Counted from the first letter of the stretch, positions 43,765-53,370 are shown. The stretch is 64,000 nucleotides of DNA from an uncultured Acidimicrobiales bacterium (GCA_958295925.1 CATQHL010000001.1:2280780-2344779); one strand, 5' to 3'. A program made the numbers and translations. The notes: a model not told the origin generated them from the sequence alone.

Positions 43765-46362
43765 TCAGTCCTTCTGTCTGCCGGGGGCGTTCTGCCTGCC
43801 GGGAGCGGCAGCGTCTCCGACGCAGAGCGCCGCCATTGCCCTTCCCTTCTTCTCCGCCGCCTGCATGAGGGCTTCCAGCCGGTTCTCCAGACGCGGGATG
43901 AGCGCCACGGCTACAGACCCAATCGCAAAGCCCGCCATTATCACGCCCCACACCCAGCCCGGCGGCGGAACGAGCTGAAAGTAGCTGCGACCGAAGCCGA
44001 GACCCATGACCAGCGCGTAGAGCAGGGCCATCAGCACCGCCAAACCGATCTTCCAGGGGCGAAGCGGCCTGCTGATTACCACCAGGATGGCCAGTCCCAC
44101 CCCGAGCAGTGTCAGCACGGCTGCGGTGCGTGCCTGCTCAAGCGAGATTCCCTGGGCGCGCCTTGCGATCTCGTAGACGCCGATCGTGCAGCCCGCGCCC
44201 ACCAGTCCCGCCGGGATGGAGAAGCGCAGCACCCTCCGCAGGAAATTGGGCTTCACGAGTTCGGTGCTGGGCGCAAGGGCAAGCACCAGGCCGGGCAGGC
44301 CGATGCTGAACGTCCCTATCAGGCTGAGGTGCCTCGGCAGGAACGGGAAAGGCGCCCCCATAATGGCGATCACCAGCGTTATCAGCAGTGCGTAGGCGGC
44401 CTTGGCGATGAAGAGGTTGGCCACCCGCTCCACGTTGTTGATGACCTTGCGGCCCTCCTCGAGGACTCTCGGGAGTGTCGAGAAGGAGTTGTCGAGCAGC
44501 ACAAGGTCGGCGACGGACTTGCTGGCGGTGCTGCCCGAACCCATCGCCACGCCCATGTCGGCGTCTTTCAGGGCGAGCACGTCGTTCACGCCGTCGCCGG
44601 TCATTGCCACCGTGTGGCCGTTGGCCTGGAGGGCCTTGAGCATCGCACGCTTCTGGTGCGGGGTCACCCGCCCGAACACGGTGGCCCGCCCCATCACTTC
44701 CCGGAGGGCCTCGTCGGCCTCTTCGGAATCCTCCCCCGACAGCTCCCGAGCGTCCATGTAGCTCTCGGCGTTCTCAACGCCCACCCTCGCTGCCACGGCG
44801 GAGACGGTGGCGGGGTTGTCGCCAGAGATCACCTTGAGTTCCACGTTTTGGCTCTTGAAGTAGTCGAGCGTGTCGGGGGCGTCGTCGCGGATGGTGTCGC
44901 CGAGGACGATCACCGCCACAGCCCTTCGCCGCTCCGCGAGGCGCGCCTCGCCTGGGCCCTCGGCCAGGGATCCCTCGGCTGCGCTGAGGAGCAGCACCCG
45001 CCAGCCTTCGGCGGAGAGCGCCTCCACCCGCCTTCGGGCGCCGGCGTCGGGGTGGTCTGCCGGGCTGTGGCGGGTCTGGTCGCTTGAGTCGCCCGCAAGG
45101 TCGTGGCGTCCACCGTCGTCGTGGCGTCCACCGTCGCTGAGAAGGATGTCTGGGGCGCCCAGGTAGTAGAGGCCGCCACGCAGGCCGTCGCCTGCCAACT
45201 CCGCTGCCGACCACTTCCTGGCCGACGAGAAGGGCTCGATCGCCACCGCCTTCCAGCCCTCCGGGGGCTCGCAGGCCTCGCCGATGCTGGCCAGCGTGGG
45301 GTTGGGCGCCGGATCGGCGGCCACCATCGCCCCCAGCACCGAGCGGACGTCGTCCTCGCTCATGTCACCCGTCGGCTCCAGCCACTCGAAGGAGATCTCG
45401 CCGGTGGTGATTGTGCCCGTCTTGTCGAGGCACAGCACGTCCACCCTCGCCAGCAGCTCCACGGTCGCGAGCTCCTTGGCGAGCGCCTTGCGCCTGGCCA
45501 GGGCTATCACCCCCGCAAGGAAAGTCAGGGAGGTGAGCAGCACCAGCCCGTCGGGAACCATCGCCACGGCGGCGGCCACCATGCCGGAGATGGCGTCGCG
45601 CCAGTCGTCGGACAGGCCCAGCAGCCGCCAAAGCAGCACCCCCGCAGCTATGGGAATGAGCCACATGAGCGCGCGGATCACCAAGTCGACGCCCCTGCGC
45701 AGATTGCTCTGAACCAGCCTGAAGCGGCGGGCCTCCTCGCTGAGGGTGGCTGCGTATCCTTCGGAGCCGATTTTCCGTGCGGCGTATCGCCCGCCGCCGG
45801 CGGTGACGAAACTGCCCGAGAGCACCTCGTCGCCCGGGGCTTTGTAGAGGGGGTCGGACTCGCCGGTGAGCAGGGACTCGTCCACCTCAAGGCCGCTGCT
45901 GGAGAGCACCTCCCCGTCCACCACCACCTGTGCGCCTGGCGTCAGGTGGAGTACCTCGTCGGCCACCACCTCGTCCACCTTCAGATCGACCTGCTCGCCG
46001 TCTCGAACAGCGGTCGCCATCGGCGTGGTGAGCACGGCCAGTTTCCTGAGTTCCCGTCGGGCCTTGAGTTCCTGGGCGGTGCCGATGACGATGTTTGAGA
46101 GGATCACGCCCACGAACAGGGCGTCGCCGGGCCGCCGGGCCGCCAGGATCAGAATCAGCAGTGTGAAGAGGACTGCGTTCACGGGCGTGAGCAGGTTGGC
46201 TCGGAAGATCTGGCCGATGGTGCGGTCGGGGTCTGCGGGCTGCAGGTTTACCCTGCCCTCGGCGATGCGCTGTGAGACCTCCTCGGCGTTCAGGCCGACG
46301 GCGGCTCTTCGTTCCCTCTCCTCATTTTCGGGGCTGCTCACGACTTTTTCGGGGCTGCTCAC
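43765..46362 (-). CDS. P-type cation-transporting ATPase
   Basis: An 865-residue HAD-IC ATPase. The actuator loop has LLTGESDP, the phosphorylated Asp is about D313 in CLDKTGTITTGEI, and the hinge is TGDGVNDVLALKDADMGVAM. Four membrane segments precede the actuator/P-domain pair and about six follow. Similar to actinobacterial CtpE-type pumps (calcium is a candidate substrate). The N-domain contains small repeats (GGRHDDGGRHD). Its start overlaps the Nudix gene's end. Confidence 0.9.
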   Translation of the reverse strand: MSSPEKVVSSPENEERERRAAVGLNAEEVSQRIAEGRVNLQPADPDRTIGQIFRANLLTPVNAVLFTLLILILAARRPGDALFVGVILSNIVIGTAQELKARRELRKLAVLTTPMATAVRDGEQVDLKVDEVVADEVLHLTPGAQVVVDGEVLSSSGLEVDESLLTGESDPLYKAPGDEVLSGSFVTAGGGRYAARKIGSEGYAATLSEEARRFRLVQSNLRRGVDLVIRALMWLIPIAAGVLLWRLLGLSDDWRDAISGMVAAAVAMVPDGLVLLTSLTFLAGVIALARRKALAKELATVELLARVDVLCLDKTGTITTGEISFEWLEPTGDMSEDDVRSVLGAMVAADPAPNPTLASIGEACEPPEGWKAVAIEPFSSARKWSAAELAGDGLRGGLYYLGAPDILLSDGGRHDDGGRHDLAGDSSDQTRHSPADHPDAGARRRVEALSAEGWRVLLLSAAEGSLAEGPGEARLAERRRAVAVIVLGDTIRDDAPDTLDYFKSQNVELKVISGDNPATVSAVAARVGVENAESYMDARELSGEDSEEADEALREVMGRATVFGRVTPHQKRAMLKALQANGHTVAMTGDGVNDVLALKDADMGVAMGSGSTASKSVADLVLLDNSFSTLPRVLEEGRKVINNVERVANLFIAKAAYALLITLVIAIMGAPFPFLPRHLSLIGTFSIGLPGLVLALAPSTELVKPNFLRRVLRFSIPAGLVGAGCTIGVYEIARRAQGISLEQARTAAVLTLLGVGLAILVVISRPLRPWKIGLAVLMALLYALVMGLGFGRSYFQLVPPPGWVWGVIMAGFAIGSVAVALIPRLENRLEALMQAAEKKGRAMAALCVGDAAAPGRQNAPGRQKD

Positions 46363-47219
46363 GACTTCAAGATGCTAGTAGGGGCGGCAGGTGGCGTAGC
46401 GGAGGCTCGCTCGAAGCGCCAGGGGCCTTCGGCGGGCATCCAGAGGCGGTGGCGGGCGCCCGGGGCGGCCAGGGCTTCGGCCACATCCGCTTTCCTGGTC
46501 GGCTGTTCCGGCGCAGCGGCTGCGTTGGCCTTTCTTGCCTGCAGCTTCACGGCCTTGTCGTAGGCGGCGTCGCCTTCCCAGACGGCGACATCGCCGCCGC
46601 CGGGCATGGGCAGCATCGCCGTCTCGTGGAAGGGGGGCCGACGGGAGCGGGAGTGCCTCATCGCCTCGTCGGCCGATTCAAAGCGCGTCAGCTCCAGCAG
46701 CGTGACGTAGGTGGGCGGCACCAGGGCGAGCGCGCCCTTGGCGTGCCTCTCCAACGCCGCGGCGGGGGAGAGCCAGGTCGCCTCCTCTGCCTCACGGCGG
46801 TCGATGCGGACTCGGCCACCTGGCGCCTTCGCCAGGAAGAACCAGGTCGCGAACTGCTGCGGGACGTATGTCGGCGGCAGCCAGTGCGAGTGGGGGATCA
46901 GGCCGGAGCGCCCTATCCGCAGGCCGGTCTCCTCGTGAGTCTCCCTTGCCGCTGCCGACATGGCTGCGGAGTAGGCGTTCCTGCTCCAGGATGACGCCGA
47001 GGGGTAGTCGGCCGGGTCGGTTCGCCCCCCAGGGAACACCCACATCCCGGCCACGAAACTCAGTTCTGCGCTGCGTCGCAGCAGCAGGGTCTCCAAACCC
47101 CTCTCGCCGTCCCGAAGGAGGATCGCCGTAGCGGCCGGGATGAGCGGATAAGGCGACACTCCCGCCCGCCTGTTCAGCCACCCTTCGTAATGATCATTGA
47201 ACTCGTCGAGGGTGTTCAT
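46359..47219 (-). CDS. Nudix hydrolase, NUDT19-like
   Basis: A 286-residue Nudix enzyme. The Nudix box starts at FPGGRTDPADYP and, after an insertion, ends in ARETHEETGLRIG, as in the NUDT19/CoA-diphosphatase-like group. The C-terminal ~130 residues (VPPTYVTLLELTRF) are also family-typical. The substrate is unproven. First gene of the Nudix–ATPase–MOSC run. Confidence 0.88.
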   Translation of the reverse strand: MNTLDEFNDHYEGWLNRRAGVSPYPLIPAATAILLRDGERGLETLLLRRSAELSFVAGMWVFPGGRTDPADYPSASSWSRNAYSAAMSAAARETHEETGLRIGRSGLIPHSHWLPPTYVPQQFATWFFLAKAPGGRVRIDRREAEEATWLSPAAALERHAKGALALVPPTYVTLLELTRFESADEAMRHSRSRRPPFHETAMLPMPGGGDVAVWEGDAAYDKAVKLQARKANAAAAPEQPTRKADVAEALAAPGARHRLWMPAEGPWRFERASATPPAAPTSILKS

Positions 47220-47340
47220 CGCTGTGCTTGCGTGGGCAGGGTCATGGCCGGTGCGTGGGCCTGGTCAAGGCCGAGGTAGTGAAGGAGCGCAGAATCTAAT
47301 GTTGTCCGCTCATCTACGATGGAGGCGGCAGGTCGCGGCG

Positions 47341-47403
47341 GAGGGCGGTTATCGGCGGGAGAGAAGCGGATATCGCACCGGAGGACGGTTATCGACGGGG
47401 GAG
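47341..47403. repeat. Direct repeat, 40-bp period, upstream of the DUF3467 gene
   Basis: GAGG(G/A)CGGTTATCG(G/A)CGGG occurs at 47341 and 47381, within the 240-nt divergent spacer 47220–47459. Possible operator sites for one of the flanking genes. Confidence 0.55.
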
Positions 47404-47459
47404 GAGACGACTCTCCAGAGGCGGAAACGGCGGAACGGTAGTTCAGAACAGGAGGAAAG

Positions 47460-47759
47460 ATGGAAAACGGAGGATCACACACAGAGGGGCAGTCTCGCCG
47501 TGAGGTTCAGATACGCATGCCCCCCGATCTCGAGGCAGGGTGCTGGGCGAACTTCGCGGCGATAACGCACAGCCCGTACGAGTTCACGCTGGACTTCGTG
47601 CGGATGACCTTCGAAGGCGCAGAGCCTCGCAACGGGGTCATCGTGCAGCGCATCAACATGCCGCCGCTGTTCGTCCAGCAGCTCATTGACGCACTTCAGG
47701 ACAACTGGCGGAAATACGCCGACAAGGCGATGCCGCGCGAGATTCGGGATCAGCCGTAG
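47460..47759 (+). CDS. DUF3467 protein
   Basis: A 99-residue member of DUF3467 (function unknown, widespread in bacteria and archaea). ANFAAITHSPYEFTLDFVRM and QRINMPPLFVQQLIDALQDN are the family core. AGGAGGAAAG precedes the ATG. Single-gene unit, divergent from the Nudix gene and convergent with dtd. Confidence 0.88.
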   Translation: MENGGSHTEGQSRREVQIRMPPDLEAGCWANFAAITHSPYEFTLDFVRMTFEGAEPRNGVIVQRINMPPLFVQQLIDALQDNWRKYADKAMPREIRDQP

Positions 47760-47805
47760 GAATGGGGCTTCGCCCGTGCCCGGTTCTGGGCGTGGAGGCA
47801 TTCCG

Positions 47806-48261
47806 CTAGAGCACCTTGCCGTCGCGGGTCTCCACCATCAGCGTGAACGGCCCGTCGTTCAGCAGCTCCACCTTCATCATCGCCCTGAAGCGTCCCCTGG
47901 CCACCGGGACGCCGCCTGCTTCCACGTGGGCAGCAAATGACTCCACCAACTCGGCGGCCCGATCGGGCGGGGCGGCGTTCGTGAAGCCCGGCCGACGCCC
48001 CTTTCGCACGTCGGCCATCAGGGTGAACTGGCTCACCACCAGCACCTCGCCTGACACCTCGGTGACGCTCAGGTTCGTCTTCCCTGCGACGTCGGCGAAG
48101 ATTCGCAGGCCCGAGATCTTCCCGGCCGCTGCCGCGGCGTCGGCTTCGGTGTCATGCGACGCAACCCCGACAAGGGCAAGCAGGCCTGCGCCGATCTCCC
48201 CAACCACCTCCTCGCCCACGCTCACCCTGGCTTGCGTGACGCGCTGGATGAGCACGCGCAT
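47806..48261 (-). CDS. dtd: D-aminoacyl-tRNA deacylase
   Basis: DTD (151 aa) removes D-amino acids (and Gly) from tRNA. The signature VSQFTLMADVRKGRRPGF is present. The second Gly-cisPro-type motif reads NDGPFTLMVE, where Phe replaces the usual Val. Normal length. 8 nt after the fused ETF gene. Confidence 0.94.
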   Translation of the reverse strand: MRVLIQRVTQARVSVGEEVVGEIGAGLLALVGVASHDTEADAAAAAGKISGLRIFADVAGKTNLSVTEVSGEVLVVSQFTLMADVRKGRRPGFTNAAPPDRAAELVESFAAHVEAGGVPVARGRFRAMMKVELLNDGPFTLMVETRDGKVL

Positions 48262-48268
48262 CGCCCGC

Positions 48269-50335
48269 TCAGCCTCTCAATGCAGCTTCAAGGCGGGGGA
48301 CAAGGGCATCGAACACCTCACGCCAGTCGCCCACGAACCCCACGTCGCACCAGTCGAAAATCTGTGCCGCCGGGTCGGTGTTGACGGCGACGATGCTGCC
48401 GGAGGAGCGCACGCCCACCGTGTGGTTGAACCTGCCCGAGATGCCTGCAGCTATGTAGAGGCGGGGTGCGATGGTGTGGCCGGTGATGCCGACCTGGCGA
48501 GCCCTTGGCATGGAGGCGACGTCGGTGACCTTGCGGGTGGCGCACAGTTCGGCCCCGATGCGCCTGGCCGCTGCGTTGAGAAACTCGTAGTCGGCGACGT
48601 CCACGCCCTTGCCCACGCCGATGACCACCTCGGCGTTTGCGAGGGAGCTGCTGTCGTCGTCACGGCTGCGGGAGGTGACGCGCAAGCGCCCGCTTGGGCT
48701 CACCCGCAACTCGGCGACGTGGGGCTCGCCAGCCACGCGGGGCTCGGGCAACGGGAAGACGCCCTCCCGCACGGTTGCCATCTGAACGGGGGAGGTGCAG
48801 CCGATGGCGGCGATGAGGTGACCGCCGAAGGCCGGCTTGTCGGCGATGAGGCGCCCGTCGACGCACTGAAGCCCCACGGCGTCGCCGGTGAGACCGGCTC
48901 CCAACTCGGCGGCCAGACGTGAAGCCACCTCCCTGCCCCAGGCCGTGCCAAGCGTGAGGATCGCCCAGGGCTTGCTGGCTCGTGCCCAGCGCAGGGCGGC
49001 GCGGGCTATGTCCGCCTCGGCCAGTCGTGGGTCGGGCTCTAGATGCTGCCCGGCTGCGGGCCGTGCGTCGGGCCCCGGAGGCTGCCCGGCTGCGGGCCGT
49101 GCGTCGCTCGAACTTGCGGGGGGTTCAGGGACGGTTTGAGTCTGGGGGGCGCCCTCGCGTGCAGTCGTTGACGCAATGAACAGGAGGTGGTCTGCGCCCC
49201 AGCGCCCCAGGTCGCCACCCTCCAGGGCAGACGTCTCGCCAAGGGCGGTCACGCTGCCTTTGATCTCTGCGGCCAGGCTCGCGGCAGCGCCCAGCAGTTG
49301 GCGCGTCCCCCGCTGACGACGAGGCTCGACGATGACAGCCACTGTCGGGGAACTGCCGCCCTCCCCCTTCGGCGCCGCTGAGCCGCCTGCCGGGGGCGCC
49401 GCTGCTTCACCACGGCTCCCGCTCGTGTGACGCGTCGGCACTGCGTTGGCCCCTGCCGCCGCTGCGTCCGACCGTGAGCCCCTCGCAGCGCCCAGGGGTC
49501 TTGGCGCGTCGCAGTCACCGCCTGCCAGCGCCCCACGCTCCGAGAGCACCTCCAGGGCGCGCTCGACCTGCTCGGCAAGGCTTCCGGTCAGCATCTCCCT
49601 TCGACGCTCGACGTCAACGCTGCGTATCTTTCCCACCCAGGTGGGGCTGGCAGCCGCACCCCAGGGGCCGTCCCCCAACTCGCTGGCGCCGATGCGGCGG
49701 ATGAGCGAGCCGTCCACCGTCGCCCAGATGTCCGGGCTCTTGATCTTGCAGGGGTCGCAGAGCCGCTCGGCGCAGGACAGCAGGGCGGGAAGATGCGTTT
49801 CGGCGTCGACCCACTCGTCGTCGTGCTCGAGCCGCATTCTCAGCCGTTCGCCCTCCAGTGAGAGTTCACGCACCCCGCAGGCGAACGGCAAATCAAGCAG
49901 CTGAGCCAGCTGCGGCGGCACCTGGCCGGTGTCGGCGTCCACCGAGTTGCGCCCGCAGAGGATCAGGTCGAACGGGCCGAGCAGCCTCACTGCGGCTGCC
50001 AGGGCCTTTGCCGTGGCGAGCGTGTCCGAGCCAGCGAACGCCGGGTCAGACACGTGGTAGCCGACGTCGGCGCCGAAGGCGATGGCCTCCCGGCAGACCG
50101 TGTCGGCCGAGGGCGGCCCAAGGGTGAGCACGCCCAGGCTGCCGCCGCTCGAGCGAGCGATTTCCAGCCCCTTAGACACCGCCCTGCGGCAGTAGTCGTT
50201 CATATGCAGATCCAGCCCGTCGCGCACAAGCCGGCCGTCGGCGCCGAGCTGCATGTCCTCGAAGACCGGTATCTGCTTGGCGAGCGCCAGCACGCGCAGC
50301 GGGCGGGCAGGGGCGATAGCGGCGACAGGGCTCAC
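48269..50335 (-). CDS. Electron transfer flavoprotein, beta and alpha subunits fused
   Basis: A 688-residue fusion. Residues about 12–265 are ETF-beta (VLALAKQIPVF, CGRNSVDADTGQVPPQLAQL, CKIKSPDI). A low-complexity Ala/Gly/Arg linker follows (about 270–330), then ETF-alpha. The alpha part ends with the FAD-binding region (ARQVGITGHTIAPRLYIAAG, SGSIVAVNTDPAAQIF, CDVGFVGDW). ETFs pass electrons from dehydrogenases to ETF:quinone oxidoreductase. The two subunits are normally separate genes. The alpha N-domain also contains a duplicated DARPAAGQ-like linker. Confidence 0.9.
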   Translation of the reverse strand: MSPVAAIAPARPLRVLALAKQIPVFEDMQLGADGRLVRDGLDLHMNDYCRRAVSKGLEIARSSGGSLGVLTLGPPSADTVCREAIAFGADVGYHVSDPAFAGSDTLATAKALAAAVRLLGPFDLILCGRNSVDADTGQVPPQLAQLLDLPFACGVRELSLEGERLRMRLEHDDEWVDAETHLPALLSCAERLCDPCKIKSPDIWATVDGSLIRRIGASELGDGPWGAAASPTWVGKIRSVDVERRREMLTGSLAEQVERALEVLSERGALAGGDCDAPRPLGAARGSRSDAAAAGANAVPTRHTSGSRGEAAAPPAGGSAAPKGEGGSSPTVAVIVEPRRQRGTRQLLGAAASLAAEIKGSVTALGETSALEGGDLGRWGADHLLFIASTTAREGAPQTQTVPEPPASSSDARPAAGQPPGPDARPAAGQHLEPDPRLAEADIARAALRWARASKPWAILTLGTAWGREVASRLAAELGAGLTGDAVGLQCVDGRLIADKPAFGGHLIAAIGCTSPVQMATVREGVFPLPEPRVAGEPHVAELRVSPSGRLRVTSRSRDDDSSSLANAEVVIGVGKGVDVADYEFLNAAARRIGAELCATRKVTDVASMPRARQVGITGHTIAPRLYIAAGISGRFNHTVGVRSSGSIVAVNTDPAAQIFDWCDVGFVGDWREVFDALVPRLEAALRG

Positions 50336-50362
50336 GCGCCCAAAGGGTAGTGGGCAGCCCGC

Positions 50363-51481
50363 CTACAGAACCCGGATGCTCCAGTCGTTGAGGATGAGCT
50401 CCCCGGTATTCGGGTCGTTGTCCGCCACAGCGATCTCCAGAAACGCCGTCCAAGCAGGGACCAGCACCGTTTCCTTGAAGTTTGAGCCGCCGCTCGGGGG
50501 GTAGATGAGGAATTCCACCCCAGTCCTTTCGAAGCTCTGGTAGTAATGCCCTATGGAGTACAGGCCAATGGAACTCGTGCAGCTTTCGCATGCGAATTCA
50601 ATTGCTCTGGCATCTCCGCCGGTATTGAAACGGTAGACGTCGTTTCCGCTGCCTTCGAAGTAGGTGCCGGAAGCGGTACTTATTTCGACGGTCGAATCGG
50701 GGTTTAAAGGATCGAACAGCCGCAGCGTCCAGTTGCCGTCAGCGGTGATCGAAAGTATCCCGGTCGGTCCGTAGATATCGAAGCCAAACGTATGGCGACC
50801 TCTGTACTTGCCCAGAGCGGTGACGGGCCAGACGTAGGGATTTCCTGCGTTGTCCATCACGGTGACGGAGAAGTCCGTGCTGCCGTGGTGAACGGCTTCG
50901 AATATCCAGGGTTGATCAATGTTCACCCCCTCGGAGTCGAGGTACAGGATTGTCCCTTCTTCGCCGGAGAAGGAAATGACCTGTCCCGGTGAAAAAATTT
51001 CGGATTGCCCGAATTGATTGACCCCGTTTTGATAATCGGGTATCAGGCGCTCAACGAGAGATGACATGCGTCTGTCATTCGATGAATCCGATAGCGACTC
51101 TTCGTCAGTGGTGGTCGGAGCATCGTCTGCAGAGGGGAGAGGTTCATTAACGAATTCTGCAAAAGCCGCTTCTTCGGCGAAGTCTGCAACAGCCGCCTCT
51201 GTTTCCCTGGAAGCCGTGGTTTCCGGTTGTTCTGAAGTGGTGGGCGCAGGCGGTGCGGGATCAGCGGTTTCAGGCTGGCCATCGCTGGAATCGTTGGTCA
51301 AGAACAGCGAGCACCCGACAGACAGCAGAGCAACCGCCATGATGCCGGCGATATTGCCGACAGGCGCAAGAGCCGCGCACACGCAGCGTCCAGCTGCCGT
51401 CGGCTGTGATCGAAAGTTTCCCGAACGGTCCGCCGAGCGCGTTACCTCCACGACTTTTCTGCGACTCTCCCTTCTGATCAT
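50363..51481 (-). CDS. Putative secreted lipoprotein
   Basis: A 372-residue protein with a hydrophobic stretch ending in a lipobox-like LLSVGC (Cys about 57), then a Thr/Ser/Glu/Pro-rich spacer. A beta-rich C-terminal domain contains LSITADGNWTLRLFDP and a CESC pair. Function unknown. Its ATG overlaps the stop of the preceding gene (ATGA), which supports this start although the pre-lipobox region is long. Within that N-terminal region about 50 nt repeat, in another frame, the DNA that encodes the LSITADGNWTLR segment. Confidence 0.65.
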   Translation of the reverse strand: MIRRESRRKVVEVTRSADRSGNFRSQPTAAGRCVCAALAPVGNIAGIMAVALLSVGCSLFLTNDSSDGQPETADPAPPAPTTSEQPETTASRETEAAVADFAEEAAFAEFVNEPLPSADDAPTTTDEESLSDSSNDRRMSSLVERLIPDYQNGVNQFGQSEIFSPGQVISFSGEEGTILYLDSEGVNIDQPWIFEAVHHGSTDFSVTVMDNAGNPYVWPVTALGKYRGRHTFGFDIYGPTGILSITADGNWTLRLFDPLNPDSTVEISTASGTYFEGSGNDVYRFNTGGDARAIEFACESCTSSIGLYSIGHYYQSFERTGVEFLIYPPSGGSNFKETVLVPAWTAFLEIAVADNDPNTGELILNDWSIRVL

Positions 51482-52077
51482 CTTCCCGTTTTTTTCACCG
51501 GACTGGTGAATTCCGTTGAAAGGGCAACACGGGTGCCTATGGAATTGACCTGGCTGACAAGTTTGTCAAGCTCGGCACGGAGTTTCCGCTCCCTGCCTGC
51601 AGCGGCCAAGTTAAGCGCAAGAAGGAGCACGACCAGTAAACCAGTTACCAGCAATATCGTGGCGACAATAGGATTGCGCATCATTAATTGATGCTGATTG
51701 CCTGCCATGGTGCTGATGAGGGTGTTCTTTATGCAGGGAAAATCCAACAAGGCGCTGAACTTGTAGCTTTCCGGAAGAAAATCCAAGAGTTCCTCGTCGG
51801 ATTCACGAGTGCTATCGCGTAAATTGTTCAAGAAATCCTTATATGTAGCATCAAAGTCGTGCCTGTTCATTACGTGAGCGGCGTACCAGCCCGCCGCAGT
51901 AAAGCAGGCCTCATCGGTAGAAGGCTCCTCTTCTTCTTCTTCTTCCTCCTCCTCGTCGTCGTCCGCTTCTTCCTCTGAGTTGTCCTGAGATTCGTCGTCG
52001 TCCTGCCCATGAGCCGGGCTTGCGATTGCCAACACAGAGATCAGGGCGACTACCAGGATCATTGCTACCTTTGCCAT
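51478..52077 (-). CDS. Secreted/membrane protein with acidic run
   Basis: A 199-residue protein of unknown function. A signal peptide (residues 1–24, ending PAHG) is followed by an Asp/Glu-rich run (about 25–51). A soluble domain with two Cys and a membrane segment (about 138–160, NPIVATILLVTGLLVVLLLA) come next, then a basic coiled tail. The predicted topology is an extracytoplasmic acidic domain on a C-terminal anchor. It forms an operon with the lipoprotein gene. Confidence 0.65.
   Translation of the reverse strand: MAKVAMILVVALISVLAIASPAHGQDDDESQDNSEEEADDDEEEEEEEEEEPSTDEACFTAAGWYAAHVMNRHDFDATYKDFLNNLRDSTRESDEELLDFLPESYKFSALLDFPCIKNTLISTMAGNQHQLMMRNPIVATILLVTGLLVVLLLALNLAAAGRERKLRAELDKLVSQVNSIGTRVALSTEFTSPVKKTGR
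51924..51965. repeat. Trinucleotide repeat coding for poly-Glu/Asp
   Basis: A run of TTC/CTC/GTC trinucleotides (plus strand) encodes the Glu10 and Asp residues. Slippage would change the number of acidic residues in frame. Confidence 0.7.
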
Positions 52078-52093
52078 TGTGTCTCCTTAAGTC

Positions 52094-52654
52094 ATGTCTG
52101 CGAACCAACTTAATGGCATGGGTATGACAGGCACGGGATGGACAGTGGCGAGTTTGTGGCAAACTCTCCCGATGGCCATCGACAACACCCAGGTGCTCTT
52201 CACGCCGGACGACCTTCACGAGGTGCTTGATCGCATGGCGGCGCTGGCGGATCGGGGCGACGGCAAGGGCTGGATGAACCTGCAGCCCTGGGTTGAGGAC
52301 GCCGACGCCCCCGACAACTCGCCGCTGGGTCGGATGTTCTCGGCGCGCGGCCCGGCCATCCCGATGTCAACCTGGGTGCCCGCCCACCGGCGCGGACGCC
52401 GGAGCGTGCAAGCCACGCTGGGGCTTAGCCACGTAACAGGGCGGTTCGCCGTAGGGCGCCTGGCCGACAAGGGGGTGGAAGTGCCACCCGGATGGACGCT
52501 CAAGCAAGATCACAACCGCCGCGGCCTGGTGTTCGAGATAGCCGCTGGGACGTCGGTGGAGGAGACCCTGGAATTCATGCTGGCGTCGTCCACCGTTCTC
52601 AGCGGCGTGCCGATCACCGGACGCTGGGTAGCCGACGTCGCCATTCAGCGCTAG
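52094..52654 (+). CDS. Hypothetical protein
   Basis: A 186-residue protein I do not recognise. From ATG 52172 (MAIDNTQVLFTPDDLHEVLD) the composition looks more protein-like than in the first 26 residues, so the real start may be there. No signal peptide or membrane segment. It contains NLQPWVEDADAPDNSPLGRM and a beta-rich middle. Divergent from the acidic protein gene; ogt follows. Confidence 0.55.
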   Translation: MSANQLNGMGMTGTGWTVASLWQTLPMAIDNTQVLFTPDDLHEVLDRMAALADRGDGKGWMNLQPWVEDADAPDNSPLGRMFSARGPAIPMSTWVPAHRRGRRSVQATLGLSHVTGRFAVGRLADKGVEVPPGWTLKQDHNRRGLVFEIAAGTSVEETLEFMLASSTVLSGVPITGRWVADVAIQR

Positions 52655-52705
52655 CGCCAGCCGGCGCCGGTGACCGCCGACGAGTGCCGGGCATAAACTG
52701 GCCAA

Positions 52706-53296
52706 GTGAACCAATCGCCCACGCAGCCGAGCACCGGAGTGGAGGTGTCCATCTGGGAGGTGGACAGCCCGGTGGGCCGTCTTGGGCTGGCGGGCACCGG
52801 CGAGGGGTTGCTGAGGCTCAGCTACCTGCGGGCAGGCGATGAGGAGGCCGCAGGTCTGGAAGCCTTTGTGACAGATCTGATGGCCGACTCAGCCAGCTTG
52901 AAAGTCGAGCGCCTGACAGTCGAACCGGAGCCGTTCGTGGAGATTCGCCGCCAGCTCAGCGACTACTTCCACGGGCGGCTGAGGCGGTTCACGACGCCAA
53001 TCGACTGGAGGGGGAGCAGGGGATTCCACCTCGAGGTTCGCAAGGCCGTCTTCAACATTCCCTACGGGCAGGTCCGCAGCTACAAGGAGGTGGCCGTCTC
53101 CGTCGGCAGCGAGGACGCCGCCCGCGCCGTGGGGCAGGCGATGGCCAAGAACCCCCTGGCGCTGGTAGTGCCTTGTCATCGCGTCGTCAACAGCGACGGG
53201 TCGAGGGGCGGCTACGGGGGAGGAACGCAGGCGAAGGACTTTCTCCTAGACCTGGAAAGCGGCGCCCTTAACCTGGAAAACGACGCAGACAAGTAG
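52706..53296 (+). CDS. ogt: Methylated-DNA–protein-cysteine methyltransferase
   Basis: A 196-residue suicide DNA-repair protein that takes O6-alkyl groups from guanine. The active-site ALVVPCHRVVNSDGSRGGYG is intact (Cys acceptor), preceded by FNIPYGQVRSYKEVA with the helix–turn–helix. GTG start. About 75 nt separate it from the convergent defence operon. Confidence 0.94.
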   Translation: MNQSPTQPSTGVEVSIWEVDSPVGRLGLAGTGEGLLRLSYLRAGDEEAAGLEAFVTDLMADSASLKVERLTVEPEPFVEIRRQLSDYFHGRLRRFTTPIDWRGSRGFHLEVRKAVFNIPYGQVRSYKEVAVSVGSEDAARAVGQAMAKNPLALVVPCHRVVNSDGSRGGYGGGTQAKDFLLDLESGALNLENDADK

Positions 53297-53370
53297 CCGT
53301 CGGGCACCTGTTTCCCGACAGGCGCCCAAGTCCGCCAAGCAGTGCGCCTTAGGCCGCCTTTCCCGTGCGC

